64,000 bases of DNA from Lepus europaeus. Its lineage: Eukaryota > Chordata > Mammalia > Lagomorpha > Leporidae. Below the pieces are notes generated by a model, which made no database searches, was not told the DNA's origin, and saw only the letters and a program-made list of their open reading frames with translations. How positions within the stretch are numbered: the stretch's first letter is position 1; the number at the start of each line of letters is the position of its first letter. Shown in pieces: positions 35,701 to 49,516 of the stretch. The position numbers were made by a program, and so were the translations under genes. The stretch lies in assembly GCF_033115175.1 (NCBI RefSeq), contig NC_084836.1, positions 83,232,253-83,296,252 on the forward strand. The letters run 5' to 3'.

Positions 35701-38700
35701 CACCCCATGGGAAACCAGGAGAAGCACCTGGCTCCTGCCTTTGGATCAGCACGGTGCGCCGGCCACAGATGCTGGCTGCGGTGGCCATTGGAGGGTGAAC
35801 CAACGGCAAAGGAAGACCTTTCTCTCTGTCTCTCTCTCTCACTATCCACTCTGCCTGTCAAAAATTAAAAAAAAAAGTAAAAAAAAAATTGATTTGTTTA
35901 TTTGAAAGGCAGAGTTACCAAGAGAGGGGAAGAGACAAAGACAGAGAGGTCTTCCATCCGCTGGTTCACTCCCCAGGTGGCTGCAGCAGCTGGGGATGGG
36001 CCAGGCCAAAGCCAGGAGCCTGGAACTCATCAAGGTCTCCCACATATGTGCAGGGATCCAAGCACTCAGGCTGTCTCCCGCTGCTTCCCAGGTGCATTAG
36101 CAGGGAGCTGGACTGAAAGTGGAGCAGCTGGGACTTGAACTGGTGCTCATATGGGATGCCAACATGGCAGGTGGAGGCTTAACCCCCTGTGCCCAAGGCC
36201 AGGCCCTGTTACAGAGCACTTGATGTGACACACTCACTCAGTTTGCTTTGCTGTGTGGGCTGCATAACCCTTGAAAGGGAGATGATTTTAGATGGTGTGT
36301 GGAGGAACAGATTTTTAGGGTTGTGAATTTTTTATGATTATTTACAGCAGGTAACATTGAAAAGTTCCTTTGTAAGCAAATAAAAGTAAAATTGAGTCCA
36401 CGATAGTGCAAGTGATACCTGGATATAGTGGAAGTCATGAGTGCAGCTTGCAAATGTGGGGAGGTCCTTGCACTGGCTCTTGGGAACCTTGGAAAGTTAT
36501 TTTTGTTTTTTGGTGGGGCAGGCTTTGCCCCTAGAGATGACATGGTCGGCTCCTTCTCTTTGCCAGTGAAGAAATTCACCCTTGGTGAGGTTAAATGACT
36601 TTGGAGCCCCAGGGCCCATCTGTGGCAGGTGCACATGTTTTGTGTCTATGACTTATTCTCTACTTGAGAACAGTCAGAGAACCTGTGTCTCTTAGACCCA
36701 AAGCCAAAGTTCTCTTGGTAAGAGATGGTCCCTTGGCCCTTGTTGGTTCTCTGCCACATCCCCTGGTGCACCCTAGCAGTCACCCAGCCGTGCTGGGCAC
36801 CTGATGGCTTCTTGCATCTCTCTGGCTGTGCCATGGACTCTCAGGCTCACAAGGGGCGCAGAGCCCAGATGTGCCAACCCTTAACACCCCAGGGGCCACC
36901 TTCAGCTGTTGAGGGGCAGGAATAAGTAGATAAATTCCCCAGCTACCCTACCTTGTCATCATGACAACTCATAGGTGAGCTCCACTCAGTCCCGGAGGCA
37001 AGACTGCACCCCGCAGCTGTCCACAATGAGAACCTTCTCACGGACCACCTGCTGGCTTTGTTCCCTGCCCTGTGTCACTTCCCCTCCCTTGCCTGTGCTT
37101 TTGGGGACCGTCTCCAACATAAGCACCTGGACCCAATCTTCTGGAACATTCTGTGCTTCAAGGGTTGGCCAGGTGACCACTGGACCTTCTTGTTCTCTGT
37201 CTGTTGAGGTCAATAGATGAGAAGAATGGAGAGAATTCACATTTTGTCTGCTGGTCACGTCAGTGGTTGTAGCTGGTAGGTCTTTGGATCAGGGTTTGTT
37301 TCTCAATTCAGTCTCCATGTCTACTTGCTTTGGTCTCACTGGCAGATGGGCTCCGTTCATCCCAGGCTGTGGCCACGGGACATCATGGACGCGGCCTCTG
37401 AAGCCTGCCTGGAAAACATCACGATGTGTGAGAGTGTGGACTGCTGCTTTCATTCAGCTGCCACGCACTGATGCTGCCCGTGGACTTGATCCTGCAGATC
37501 TGAGCGCCCGTGTTTTTAACTGCCAGATGAGCTAAAGGAAGCCACTCTGTGCTATGCAGAATGAATTCCCTCACCTACATAATGGCCAAAGGCGTTCACA
37601 TTTTCAGCCTTTGAATAGTTAAGAATGTCAGGGGACACTGAAATGTTCCAGTCTGACTACAACTCATTGTCTCTAAATATATACAGATGGAATTATCGTC
37701 CCCAGAAACACTTGAATTTTCTTAAAGGAACTATAAAGAGCAGACTTTAAGGTTTTACTCTCACCCACCCTTTTTTTTTCTTTAAAATTCCCAGAATTTT
37801 AAAATGAAGGAAAAGTGTTTTTTAGTTCAATCCTAGCTAACTGGAAATCTTCAAGAATTTGAATACCCATTCTTTAGTAGTTGGGTTCTTAAGGGAGTTT
37901 CCAGATTCACTGTGAACAGGTAGGCAAGGTTGGTTTACTAGGGTTCATTAAATTCTCCTTATTTCTTCAGCCCCTTTCTCAAATTGCTTGTAAATAGCTT
38001 AGGCCAGTGGCTCTGAACTTCAGTGTGCATCCGTGTTATCTGGAGGCTGTGCTGACCCCAGATTCCTGGGTCCCAGCCCCAGGAAAGCTGATCTGGTAAA
38101 TCTGGGATCTGCTGGACTGGTGTTTGAGTTTCTAGTCGGTTCCCTGGTGGTGTGGTCCAGGGCCCACACTTTGAGAACCACTGGTCTAGATCTGGAACAC
38201 ACACAGTGTCAGGGCTGGAATGTTTTCTAAAATTAAACTGTTGACCCAGAAGCTCCATTTGGTAAAATCTAGATGCTCCCGTGGGTGAAGCTTTTGAAAA
38301 TTCAGCTGACAGCATCCGAAGCATAATGAAAACTCAAGCGTCCACACATTTTCCGAGTTCTAACGCAAACAAAAGAGAACAGGTCCAAAACAAATTCTCC
38401 TCCACATCACAGCAGCTGCACATTCCAGCGGTACCCACTCACCGTTGGTGCTCTGAGGGCTTTGGGGGCTGATTGTCAGGTGACTGTCATCAGAGCCAGA
38501 CCGTGTGCTTGCACCAGCATCTGCGTGATCCCTATTCTGGGGACACATAATTGAGCCGCCTCTATCATCACCCCGAGCAGTTCTGCAGACTTGACTGATG
38601 GGACCTGGGAGGGTGGCTCTGGCACCACTCTAAGTGGGAGGTGGGGAGGAGTGGCAGACACCCCCGGAGGGATGGGTGCAGGGCTCTGCACCCAGTCCGT

Positions 38701-39910
38701 GACTGGTACAGAGAAGCCCAAGATGGACTCCACTTCTCTCATCTTCTTTTACCCCCTGGACTGTCTGGCTCAGTTTCCCCATCTTTAGAGGTTGGTTTTG
38801 ACTCTTGGTTTTGAGCTGTTCTTGGCTGAGTCCTAGGGTTCCCTGGAGTGGTCTGAAAGGCCCCTGTTGGGAGAGTGCCTGTGGTTGCCATGAGCCCTCC
38901 ACGAAGAGCATCTTTGCTACTGGACATTGCTTCCGTGGGATGCTTTGAAGGATGGCAGCTGTGGCTTAAATGAAGTTGCAGGTCCAATGACCTTCTCTTT
39001 CTCCCTTCTTTTCTTCCCTTCTTGGCAGAGTAAAAGAGAGGCAGAGGCAGAGAGAGAGAGAGAGAGAGAGAGAGTCTTCCATCTGCTGTTCACTCCCCAA
39101 ATGGCCTCAGTGGTCGGAGCTGTGCCAATCCGAAGCCAGGAGCCAGGAGCTTCTTCCGGGTCTCTCATGCAGGTGCTGGGGCCCAAGGACTTGGGCCATC
39201 TTCTACTGCTTTCCCAGGCCAGAGCGGAGAGCTGATCAGAAGTGGAGCAGCCGGTACTCGAACCGTCGCCCATATGGGATGCTGGCACTGCAGGCAGTGG
39301 CTTTACCCACTGTGCCACAGCGCCGGGCCCGACCCTCTCTTTCTAATACCTTGAATGTCTGCTCCCTTTTAGAAGCAGCAACACAAAGTGTCCTTGAAGC
39401 CCAGTTTCCATCTTTCAGCTCCCGTAACGGTGGGTCAATCATGGAGGGATTTTGTGTACAAATGAAGATGATTAGAATTCGCCATTCTGTCCTGTCCCTA
39501 GCCAACTGCAGAGGGGCAGAGGAGAGGCAGCCACACTCGGAGGGACTGGCTCCAGGTCTGTGCCCAGCTCTCCTTCTCCGTGGCCCCGGAGTTAGCCATG
39601 CCTCTGTCAGAGGGAGACCCCATCCCCGGAGTTAGCCATGCCTCTGTCAGAGGGAGACCCCATCCCCGGGGTTGAGCCACTGTCTCTTGGGGGGGGGGGA
39701 GCCACATCCCAGAGCACCTGGCTTTACCTTCCCATCATTGTGGTTCTGCTGTTAAGGGAGGTGATGGCCCTGTGACCCACGTGGGCCAATCCCAGCTCAC
39801 GCAGAACTGGGAGTCCCCAGAAGCAGCATTCAGGGACCCAGCAGGTAGAAGATCTCTGCCCCCACCCCGGCCTGTCTCTCTCTGTCACTCTGCCATTCAA
39901 ATGAATAAAT

Positions 39911-39952
<42 letters not shown>

Positions 39953-42100
39953 CATTTTTAGCCAAGCCCTGTATCCACCTTTATTCATAGGAAGCCATTG
40001 CTAATATTCATCATGCCTATTCAGTAAAAAGCAGTAAAAGTCCCCTTGTCAAAGCCTCAGGTATTGTCAGTGGGCAGGTGGCAGTGTGTGAGGTGAGTGG
40101 GGGCAGGGATGCTCACCTGTAGTACTGCACCGGACACTCTGGAGTACTTATATCGATTCCAGACATCACTGCACAGGAACAGTTCTTCGGGTGTGCATCA
40201 GCAGTCCTGGGAGAGAACTATTACAATACAGGTTTTGGGGTAGGCATTGTGGCACAGTGGGTTAAGCTGTCGTTTGGGGTACCAGCATCCCGTGTTGGGG
40301 TGCCGGTTTGAGTACCAACTACGGTGCTTTTGATCCAGCTTTCCACTGGATCTCAGAGGTAACAGAAGATGACCCAAGCACCTGCCACCCACATGGGAGA
40401 CCTGAATGGTGCTCTGGGCTCCCGGCTTTGGCCCAGCCCAGCCCTGGCTGTTGTGGGCATTTGGGGAGTGAACCAGTGTATGGAAGGGTTCTCTCTCTCT
40501 GCAACTCTGCCTTTCAACAATACAATGCAATACAATACCAGTTCAGAATTAAAGGAAGCCGATTTTCCTGTTTGATCTCAGGAACTCAGCTTGATGATGA
40601 TTTAGAGCACATTTAAATGTTAAGGTTATTTGGTAAGTAAATATACCTAAACTCTCTAATCTTTAATTTTTTTAGATTTATTATTTACTTGAAAGAGAGA
40701 GAGAGAGAGAGGAGAGAGACCTTTTGTTTGCTGGTTCACTTCCCCAGATGCTTCTAATGGCCAGAATAGGACCAGGAGGAAGCTGGGAGCTGGCAGCTCG
40801 TTCCAGGACGTGCAGAGACCCGACCCCTTCCCGACCACCCTCCTGCTGCCCTCCAGGCTCTCCGTTAGCTGGAGTCAGGAGCTGGAGCTGGGACTTGGAC
40901 TCAGGTCCTGGACACGGGCGTCTGAGCCGCTGGGCTGCACATCTGCCCCAGGACCTGTGTTTCCCTGGGTGCTCACACGCTGGCCGAGTTCCCACCTCTG
41001 TGGCCGTGCTGCTGCCGCGGTCCAGGTGCCCAGGACGCCACCCTTTGTCCTCACAGGAAGCCGACGAGGCCCTGTTGCATAACCTGCGCCTTCAGATCGA
41101 AGCCCAGTTCCTGCAGGATGACATCAGTGCAGCCAAGGACAGGTACAAAAAGGTAACCGTGACTCCCTGGGTGTGGTCACAGGAGCCCAGCACACAAACT
41201 CATGGGCCACCGTTTGTGTGCATTTTCCCTCGAGCTGTGCTGGGGTCGGGTTGGTCACTGCACAGCACTTAATGAACCCAGCGTGCTCAGAGGAGTGGCC
41301 CCCTGGGGCGTGTCTGGGGTGTGGGGAGCCTGCTGTCGGTATTGTGTCTGCCATTTACAAAGCGATTTCATGGAGCTCTGTCTTGATTAAGCTCTCCTCT
41401 GTCAACTGCTTGAGCTCAGGAAATACAGAAATGAAAAAAGAAAGTGGTGTTTGTTTTTGTTTTTGTTTTTGTTTTTTTAGCTCTGCCTCAGAGACGGTTC
41501 ACTGAAGGAACACATTCATTCAAGAGTTTCTTTTCCCGCCCACCCCACCAGCTTCTCACAGGCCTCCCTTTGAGGGGTTCTGGGGGTACTGAAAATATCC
41601 CACTGTAGAGCTGTGCGTGTGGCCTCACCTCTCTGAGCTGCCAATGTCAGGCTCGCCTTCCCAGCACGGCTGTGTGGGTTGCCCAATGGGGCGGACCTGC
41701 GGCACTGGCCGGGCATGGTCTCCACCCTCAGGCTCTGGTCCCTCCCACTTCCGGTGTGTGCACCTGCTTTGTCCAAGCAGCTGCAGGCCGCTCTGCCCGC
41801 CAGGGTTGTGTTGAGGATCTGCTGCTCTGCTGTGAGCAGGCAGGAGTTGGCGTCACACGCAGCCCAGCTCCCTCTCGCCTCCGTGGGACCACGTGGGGGC
41901 TTCAGCTTTGCCTTGGAGCCCAGAGACATCCCCTTCCCCACTGGGATGGAGCTGCAGGTGCCTAGGTGGTGACATACTGATACCATAGCCACTGCCCTCG
42001 CCCCTCCACAGGGGCTTCCCTTCTTGCTTCTGCTGCACTCAGAATCCTCCTAAAAGCAGTGCCTGGGCTCAGCTCCAAGCGTTGTTGTTGTTGTTGGTTT

Positions 42101-42144
<44 letters not shown>

Positions 42145-43768
42145 AGGCCATTTCGAATACTGAAGAAGAAATAGCTCACCTGTGAACCTTACTTGACTGT
42201 CTCACTTGAGAGAGTCTCAGGTCGGTTCCGTAGGAGCTGGGGGTGGAGAGCTTGTGTGATTGATGTTTGTGCGCAGGGCTCCAGGGAGGAGCAGCAGAGA
42301 GGAGTGGGCACGGGTCCAGCCCCAGCCCTGTCTCCCACTCCCAGGGTGTGGATTCCAGGCTGACCCCGTGCTGCTGTGAGGCCAGGGCGTTGGTCTTTTG
42401 TCAGTCACGGGCCTGCCCTGGGGATGAGGCTCGGTCTGGGTAGCTTCCTGGACAAGAGTGGGCATTGGTTGGCCAAGGTGGCTCTCTGGAGAGGCCATGT
42501 CCAATGGTTGCCCAGAGAGCTGGGGACCAGGCGTCCCTACAGAGGGTTTGCTCAGCTTTGTAGATGAACTTGCGTTTCATGACTCTGTGAGTCATCTGGT
42601 CCAGGCCTGGTTGCCTGCAGCCATGTTGGGTGCAGGGCCTTTGTGCCTTTGTGCCCTCTGGCCTTGAGGGTTCTACTTTTCTCCCATGCCTCTGCCATCC
42701 GCGGCTCTGTGTAGACAGCAGCAAAGGGCCAAGGTAACTGAAGAGAAATGGGTGAGTTGAACACAGCCCCCGTTCACTCATCTGCCCCTCTCTCGTGAGG
42801 ATTGATGGGTACAGCATGGGTGGGCCCATCGGTGGCAGCAGGTCCATCACCCTCTTCCCATCCCCGATGTGTTCACAGTCTGTCCCATTTGTGATGGGAG
42901 AACATGGGTGAGCGTCCTCTCCTGGGTGCACCTGCTGCTACAGGGAAAACCTGGGCGGCTTAACTGATACTGAGAATGCTTTGCTTTCCCTGACAGAATC
43001 TTCTGGAAATCCAGGCCTACATCAGCATCCTGCAGCAGATCACCCATACTGCTTCGCAGGTGGCCACCAGCGCAGGTGGGATGAGGGAGGTAAGACCTGG
43101 AGCCCCAGACTCCGGGGAAGCTGGTTGTGGAGGCTTTTGCTGCCCTGGGCCTCGGCAGCCTCGGCAGACCCAGGGAATGTGCAGGAACCCTGGTGAGTTG
43201 ACTTCTCCCTGCTCCTGCACTGCCTTCAGGTCTGAAGCTGACCCCTGTGTGCTGTGACTCACTCTGCAAATGCCCATGGTTAGACATCTGGGGATGCACC
43301 CTGGCCCTGACCACTGTCTTAGGTTTCTTCTTGAGAATCATAAGGCAACTTCAGAAAGTTCCTGCCAAAATGGGGTTAAGAGTGAGGTTCAGTTTGATGC
43401 AAAACGTTTTTGAAGTCCACGCGCATCTTCTTCATAATATGTATGTTCCAAGAACTTCCTGAAGATTGCTCAGATGGGCTGTTCTTTCCTGTGTATCTTG
43501 TAAGAAACCCCAAACTACTTTCCAAAGTGGAAATGCTTCCCTGCCACCATGAACCACAGCTACCATTGCTCTCTGTGGCCTTGGCAGCTCTTGGTAGGTC
43601 AGCTTTGCAGGTTTTTTTTTTTTTTTTTTATGTGCTTCTGCTAGGTATACTGCATATCTCATTGTGGTTTTCTTTTGCATTCCCTGATGGCTACTGATAC
43701 TGAGCATCATTTTTTTAAAAGATTTATTTATTTATTTGAAAGTCAGAGTTACACAGAGAGAGAAGGAG

Positions 43769-43811
<43 letters not shown>

Positions 43812-46800
43812 AGGGAGAGAGAGGTCTTCCATATGCTGGTTCACTCCACAGTTGGCCGCAACGGCTGGAGCTGCGCTGATCCGAAGCCAGGAGCCAGGAG
43901 CTTTCTCCATGTCTCCCACGTGGGTGCAGGGGCCCAAGGACATGGGGCATCTTGTACTGCTTTCCCAGGCCATAGCAGAGAGCTGGATTGGAAGTGGAGC
44001 AGCCGGGTCTCGAACTGGCGCCTGTATGGGATATCAGCATTCCAGGCCAGGGCTTTAACCCGCTGAGCCACAGCACTCGCCCCAACTGAGCATCATTATT
44101 TATTTGAAAGGCAGAGTTGGTGAGGGGGATAGAGAGAGAGAGAGGCCCTCCATTTCCTGGTTCATTCCCCAAATGACTGAAACAGCCAGATCTGAAGCCA
44201 GGAGCCAGCAACTTCCTCGGGATCTCCCACATGGGTGCAGGGGCCCAAGGAGTTGGGCCATATCCAGCTGCTTTCCCAGGCACATTAACAAGGAATTGGA
44301 TTGGAGGTGGAACAGCCCAGGACTCGAACTGGTGCTTACATGGGATGTTGGTGCCACAGGCAGAGGCTTTACCTGCTACGCCACAGCGCTGGCCCAGTAC
44401 TGGGCATCTTACGTACTTCTCTGTCATCCAGGAATCTTCTTTGTTGAGTATCTGCTCAGATCTTTGTTCTCCTGTTATTTTTAAAGATTTATTTTATTTA
44501 TTTGAAATAAAAAGAATGATAGAGAGAGGAAGAGAGATCAAGCTTCCATCTGCTGGTTCACTCCCCAAATACACACAACAGCCAGGGCTGCACCAGGCCA
44601 AAGCCTGGGTCGCCCACATGGGTGCAGGGGCCCAAGCACTTGGGCCATTTCTGCTGCTTTCCCAGGTGCATTAGCAGGGAGCTGCCTTGGAAGCAGAGCA
44701 GCCAGGACTCCAACATGGGATGCCAGTGTAACCTGCTGTGCCCCAGCCCTGGTCCCTTAGAGTCTGTCTGTTGCCTGATGTTGTAACAGCATACATCCGC
44801 CAGGGGGAGTCTCAGTCTGTTCTGCTGTTGTAACAGCATAGGGCCGACTGGGTAATGTATATGGAGCAGAAGTGGATTTCTCACTGTTATGGACGCTGGT
44901 GAGGGCCTCCTGGCTGCGTCCTCACGTGGCAGAAGGCAGGAAGGGCCCAAGGTGGGGGAGCTCTGTGTCCTCACTCGGTAGAAGAGGGGAAGGGGAGGAG
45001 CCGCCCCCAGTAGCCCTTCTCAGGGCAGTGTTAGTCCATTCCTGAGGGCAGAGCCTGGACTTCTCCCCGCGGGCCCCATCTGCCAGTGCTGTGCCTGGGG
45101 ACCGAGTCTCCAGTAGGGGGTGGGGGGGACGCAGTCACAGCACAGCAGGCTGCTTGTGTTCGTAATCCCCTCCTGGTTCAGTCGTCAACTTCAAAGAAGG
45201 AGAACCTGGGACAATGAGGGGAGATGATTTGAGCCAGGCTTTGCTAATGCTAGCTTGAGTCTGTGGCATGCAAATCTCGTGGAAAGGAAAGAGATCACTG
45301 AACCCCATTTGGGAAACCAACACAAATCTCCATAGTCCCTCTCCCTGCTCAACAGGGTATCAATGGATTTTTCCCCCTACTGTGGTTTATGTAATTTTGT
45401 GATGCTGTGATATGATGCATATAAATAAACCAAGAAGGAGGCAGGGAGGCTTGTGGCACAGTGGTTAAGTGCCATTTGGGTGCCAGTTCGAGTCCCGGCT
45501 GCTCCACTTCCAGTCTGTCTCCCTGCCAATGCACCTGGGAAGACCATGGAAGGTGGCCCAAGTGCTTGAGCTCCAGCCTCCTATGTGGGAGACCCAAATG
45601 GGGTTCCAAGCTCCTGGCTTTGGCCAGGCCCAGCCATGGCCGTTGCGGCCATTTGGGGAGTGAACCTGCAGATGGAAGATCTCTCTGTCTCTGTATCTTC
45701 CACTGTAACTTTGGCTTTCAAATCAATCAATCTTAAAAAAAAAAAAAAAAGAAAAAAGAAAGGCAGGAGTAGTGGCTCTTGTGGGGCTCTCTTAGCTTGG
45801 GTGGCTGTAACGGATGACACAGACTGGGGGGCTTCAATGACAGGCACTGTTGACTCACGGTTCTGGCTGTGGAAGCCAAGGTCAGGGTGCCGAGGGCTCT
45901 CTTCCTGGCTTGCCCTCTTGCCGCGCCTGGCATGGTGGAGGGAGAACCCTAGGGTGGCTTCGTCTTCTTGTAAGGGCACTAATCCCAGCACAGGGCCCAG
46001 CCTCACGGCCTCCACAGCGCCCATCACCCCCAAAGGCCTGGCTGCCCAGTGCCTTGACCTTGGCGGTGAATACGGTGGGGGGCAGGCGCAAATATCCCTA
46101 CTCCGCCTTTGTCCTTGCTGCATTTCCTCCCGATGTGTGTGTCTGAGCCTGGCCTCCTTCGTGCAGGAGAAGCTCCTGACCGAGCGGGAAGTGTCGTCTC
46201 TGCAGGATCAGCTGGAGGGGGCCCAGGAGTCATTGTCCCACCTACAGGCGCAGAGAACAGAGCTGCAGGCCCAGGTAGGCACCGCGCCCTCGGCGTTCAC
46301 ACTGCATGTGGGTGTGAATCAGGGCTTCCCACACGTTGTGCTGAAGTCCATGTGCATGTGCACGAGGGCACCGGTGTCTAGCTCCCGGAGTTGGCACAGG
46401 CTGGGGGCCCTGCACTGAGGGGCCGAACAGACCGTACTCAGCAGGTGATGAAGCTGCCGGTCTGGCCTGGACCTAGGGGTTTCCCGGGATGCAGGACTCT
46501 GCCGGATCTGGAAGAATTGAGGGTCGGGGGAGGGCGCAAATGGAGACGGGGGTCATGTGAATTTCCGGCCCCTGGTGCCTCCCCCATGTCCCGCCCCTCC
46601 CCAATCAAGGGTAAGGCTGCTGGGTCAGTGACTGGTTAAGCCGATACGGACACAGGTGGGGATCTGCACCCTGTACATTTCTGTGCCATTTCTGGATTTT
46701 GGATGCAGACCCGGCCAGAGCGGCTGTGTGTGAGTGTTCGTCTCCAGTTAGAAATTTGTTAGCGGGGAGCTCCCTTCCCAGCCTCCTAGCCCCTTTGGAG

Positions 46801-46872
46801 TGATGCTCACTTTGCACACTCAGCCCTTCTGGCTAAGGGGCTTCAAGGTCCATTGCTCTCGATTCCCAACAG

Positions 46873-46905
<33 letters not shown>

Positions 46906-47949
46906 GACAGAGTGGACAGTGAGAGAGAGAGAGAGAGAAAGGTCTTCCTTTACGTTGGTTCACCCCCCAATGTCCATTGCGGCCAGGGCCGTGCACATCC
47001 AGGGCCTCCCTCTGCCCAGAGTCTTCCTTTGGGGCTTTGCGTCCAGACAGCCAGATTCTGGGCACAGCTGCCACCCTGCAGCATCTCGCAGGGGCTGTGA
47101 GCGGCCCCTGACTGCAGCCCAAGCTGCCCCAGGAACTTGCCCTGCTCAAACCAGGGCTCAGGGACAGACGCCTCACCCGGTGACTTGGGTGTATGTGACT
47201 TCCTCTGAGGCCCTGCAGGGAAAGAAGGAGAGTGTGTGTGTGTGTGTGTGCACATGTGTATGGTGTGTATGTGTCTGTGATGTGTGTTGTGTGTGTACAC
47301 CCGTGTGTGGTGTCTGCATGCGTTATGTATATTGTGTGCATGTGTGCTAATGGGGACACAGTGGGGGAGGGGTGAAGGGACAGTTTTGGGGAGGGGGCTG
47401 TGCACCGCTTCTGCCTCTGGTTAGGACAGCGGAAGCTTCCAGAATCTTCCTGGGCAGGGGTCCTCAGAGTGAGGTCCATGGTTTAGCTGTGTCTGCCTCC
47501 TCTGGGGATTGTCGGGAAATGTGCGTTCAAGGCACACCCCAGACCTGCTGAACTAAGAACTCTGGAGCGGGGCCCAGCAGTCTGTTGTAACCAAGGCCTC
47601 TGGAGGTGCTGCACAGGCTTCGGTGGGGAGACCCTGGGCACGAGGTGGCACCAACAGCACCTGTGAGTGGAGCGCTCTGTGCCTAGATCGGGACCCCTCC
47701 TCCACGTAAACAGAACAAACACTCAGGAGGCCCCCGGAGATGGCACCAGGGCTGATGGTTATGGTCTCCTAGATGCCCTCTGTGTCAGGGCAAGTGGAGA
47801 AAGTGCAGTCTCATTTCTTATGAAAGTCACCCAGCACCATCTAGTGGTAAGTTTTGGTAAGACAGTGAAGGAACTTCTGATTTCTTCTTTTATTTACTTT
47901 TTTTTTCAGATTTATTTATTTGAAAGTCAGAGTTACACAGAGAGAGGAG

Positions 47950-48010
<61 letters not shown>

Positions 48011-48765
48011 CCCTCCATCCGATGGTTCACTCCCCAGATGGCTGCAACAGCTGGATCTGTGCTGATCTGAAGCTTCTTCCGGGTCTCCCATGCGGGTGCA
48101 GGGGCCCAAGGACTTGGGCCATCTTCTACTGCTTTCCCAGGCCATAGCAGAGAGCTGGACAGGAAGTGGAGAAGCTGGGTCTCGAACTGGTGCCCATATG
48201 GGATGCCGGCGCTTCAGGCCAGGGCGTTAACCCACTGCGCCACAGCGCCGGCCCCTTATTTACTTTTATTAAAAAAAATTATGGGAGGAGGGCCCCAGCA
48301 CTGTGGCATAGTAGACTAAGCCCCTGCCTGTGGTGCTGGCATCCCATAGGGGCACTGGTTTGAGCCCTGGCTGCTCCACTTCCAATCCAGCTCTCTGCTA
48401 TGGCCTGGGAAAGCAGAAGAAGACGGCCCAAGTCCTTGGGCCCTGCACCCGCATGGGAGACCCGGAAGAAGCTCCTGGCTCCTGGCTTTGGATTGGCACA
48501 GCTCTGGTCGTTGCAGCCATCTGAGGTGTGAGCCAGTGGATGGAGGATGTCTCTGTGCCTCTGCCTCTCTAACTCTGCCTCTCTATATATCTAACGCTTT
48601 CATCCACTGGTTCACCCCTCAAATGCCTGCAACAGGGCTGAATCTGGGAGCTGGGACCTTAATCCAGGTCTCCCATGTGGGTAGCAGGAACCCACTTGCT
48701 TGAGCCATCGCCCATGCGGGCGGGTGTGACTTGTTGTGTGACATTACAGGTGATTGAACTCAGGT

Positions 48766-48808
<43 letters not shown>

Positions 48809-49479
48809 ACAGGCAGAGTGGACCGTGAGAGAGAGACAGAGAGAAAGGTCTTCTTTTTCCCCAAATGGCCACTACGGCTGGCGTGCTGCGCTGATCCGAA
48901 GCCAGGAGCCAGGTGCTTCCTCCTGGTCTCCCCATGTGGGTGCAGGCCCAAGCACTTGGGCCATCCTCCACTGCCTTCCCAGGCCACAGCAGAGAGTTGG
49001 ACTGGAAGAGGAGCAACCAGGACAGAATCTGGCACCCCCACCGGGACTAGAACCTGGGGTGCCGGTGCTATAGGTGGAGGATTAGCCAAGTGAGCCGCGG
49101 CGCCGGCCGAGTGTTTTTTTTTTTTTTTTTTTTTAAATTTAGCTCTTTTTTTTTTTTTTTTTTTTGACAGGCAGAGTGGATAGTGAGAAAGAGAGACAGA
49201 GAGAAAGGTCTTCCTTTTTGCCGTTGGTTTACCCTCCAATGGCCGCTGTGGCTGGTGCATCGTGCTGATCCAAAGCCAGGAGCCAGGTGCTTCTCCTGGT
49301 CTCTCATGCGGGTACAGGGCCCAAGGACTTGGGCCATCCTCCACTGCCTTCCCGGGCCATAGCAGAGAGTTGGCCTGGAAGAGGGGCAACCGGGATAGAA
49401 TCCGGCGCCCCAACCGGGACTAGAACCTGGTGTGCCGGCGCCGCAAGGCGGAGGATTAGCCTGTTAAGCCACGGCGCCG

Positions 49480-49516
<37 letters not shown>

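Larger units (their letters stand above)
43480..44481 (-). mobile_element. Ancient L1 fragment with two CSINEs
   Basis: CTCATTGTGGTTTTCTTTTG, GCATTCCCTGATGGCTAC and GTATCTGCTCAGATCTTTG are reverse L1M-type. Parts are 43480-43711 and 44396-44481. Confidence 0.65.

Noticed and set aside
43732..44427. 231-codon minus-strand frame
   Set aside because: Translation of two consecutive CSINEs; the (TC)n run gives poly Ser/Leu.
45585..46418. 277-codon plus-strand frame containing exon 5
   Set aside because: It is CSINE plus LTR relic plus exon 5 plus intron read through; the real exon is 46167-46274 with good splice sites.
47957..48009. Direct repeats that could suggest CRISPR-like or other array structure
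   Set aside because: Simple (GA)n microsatellite inside a CSINE; no spacer-repeat organisation exists in this eukaryotic sequence.
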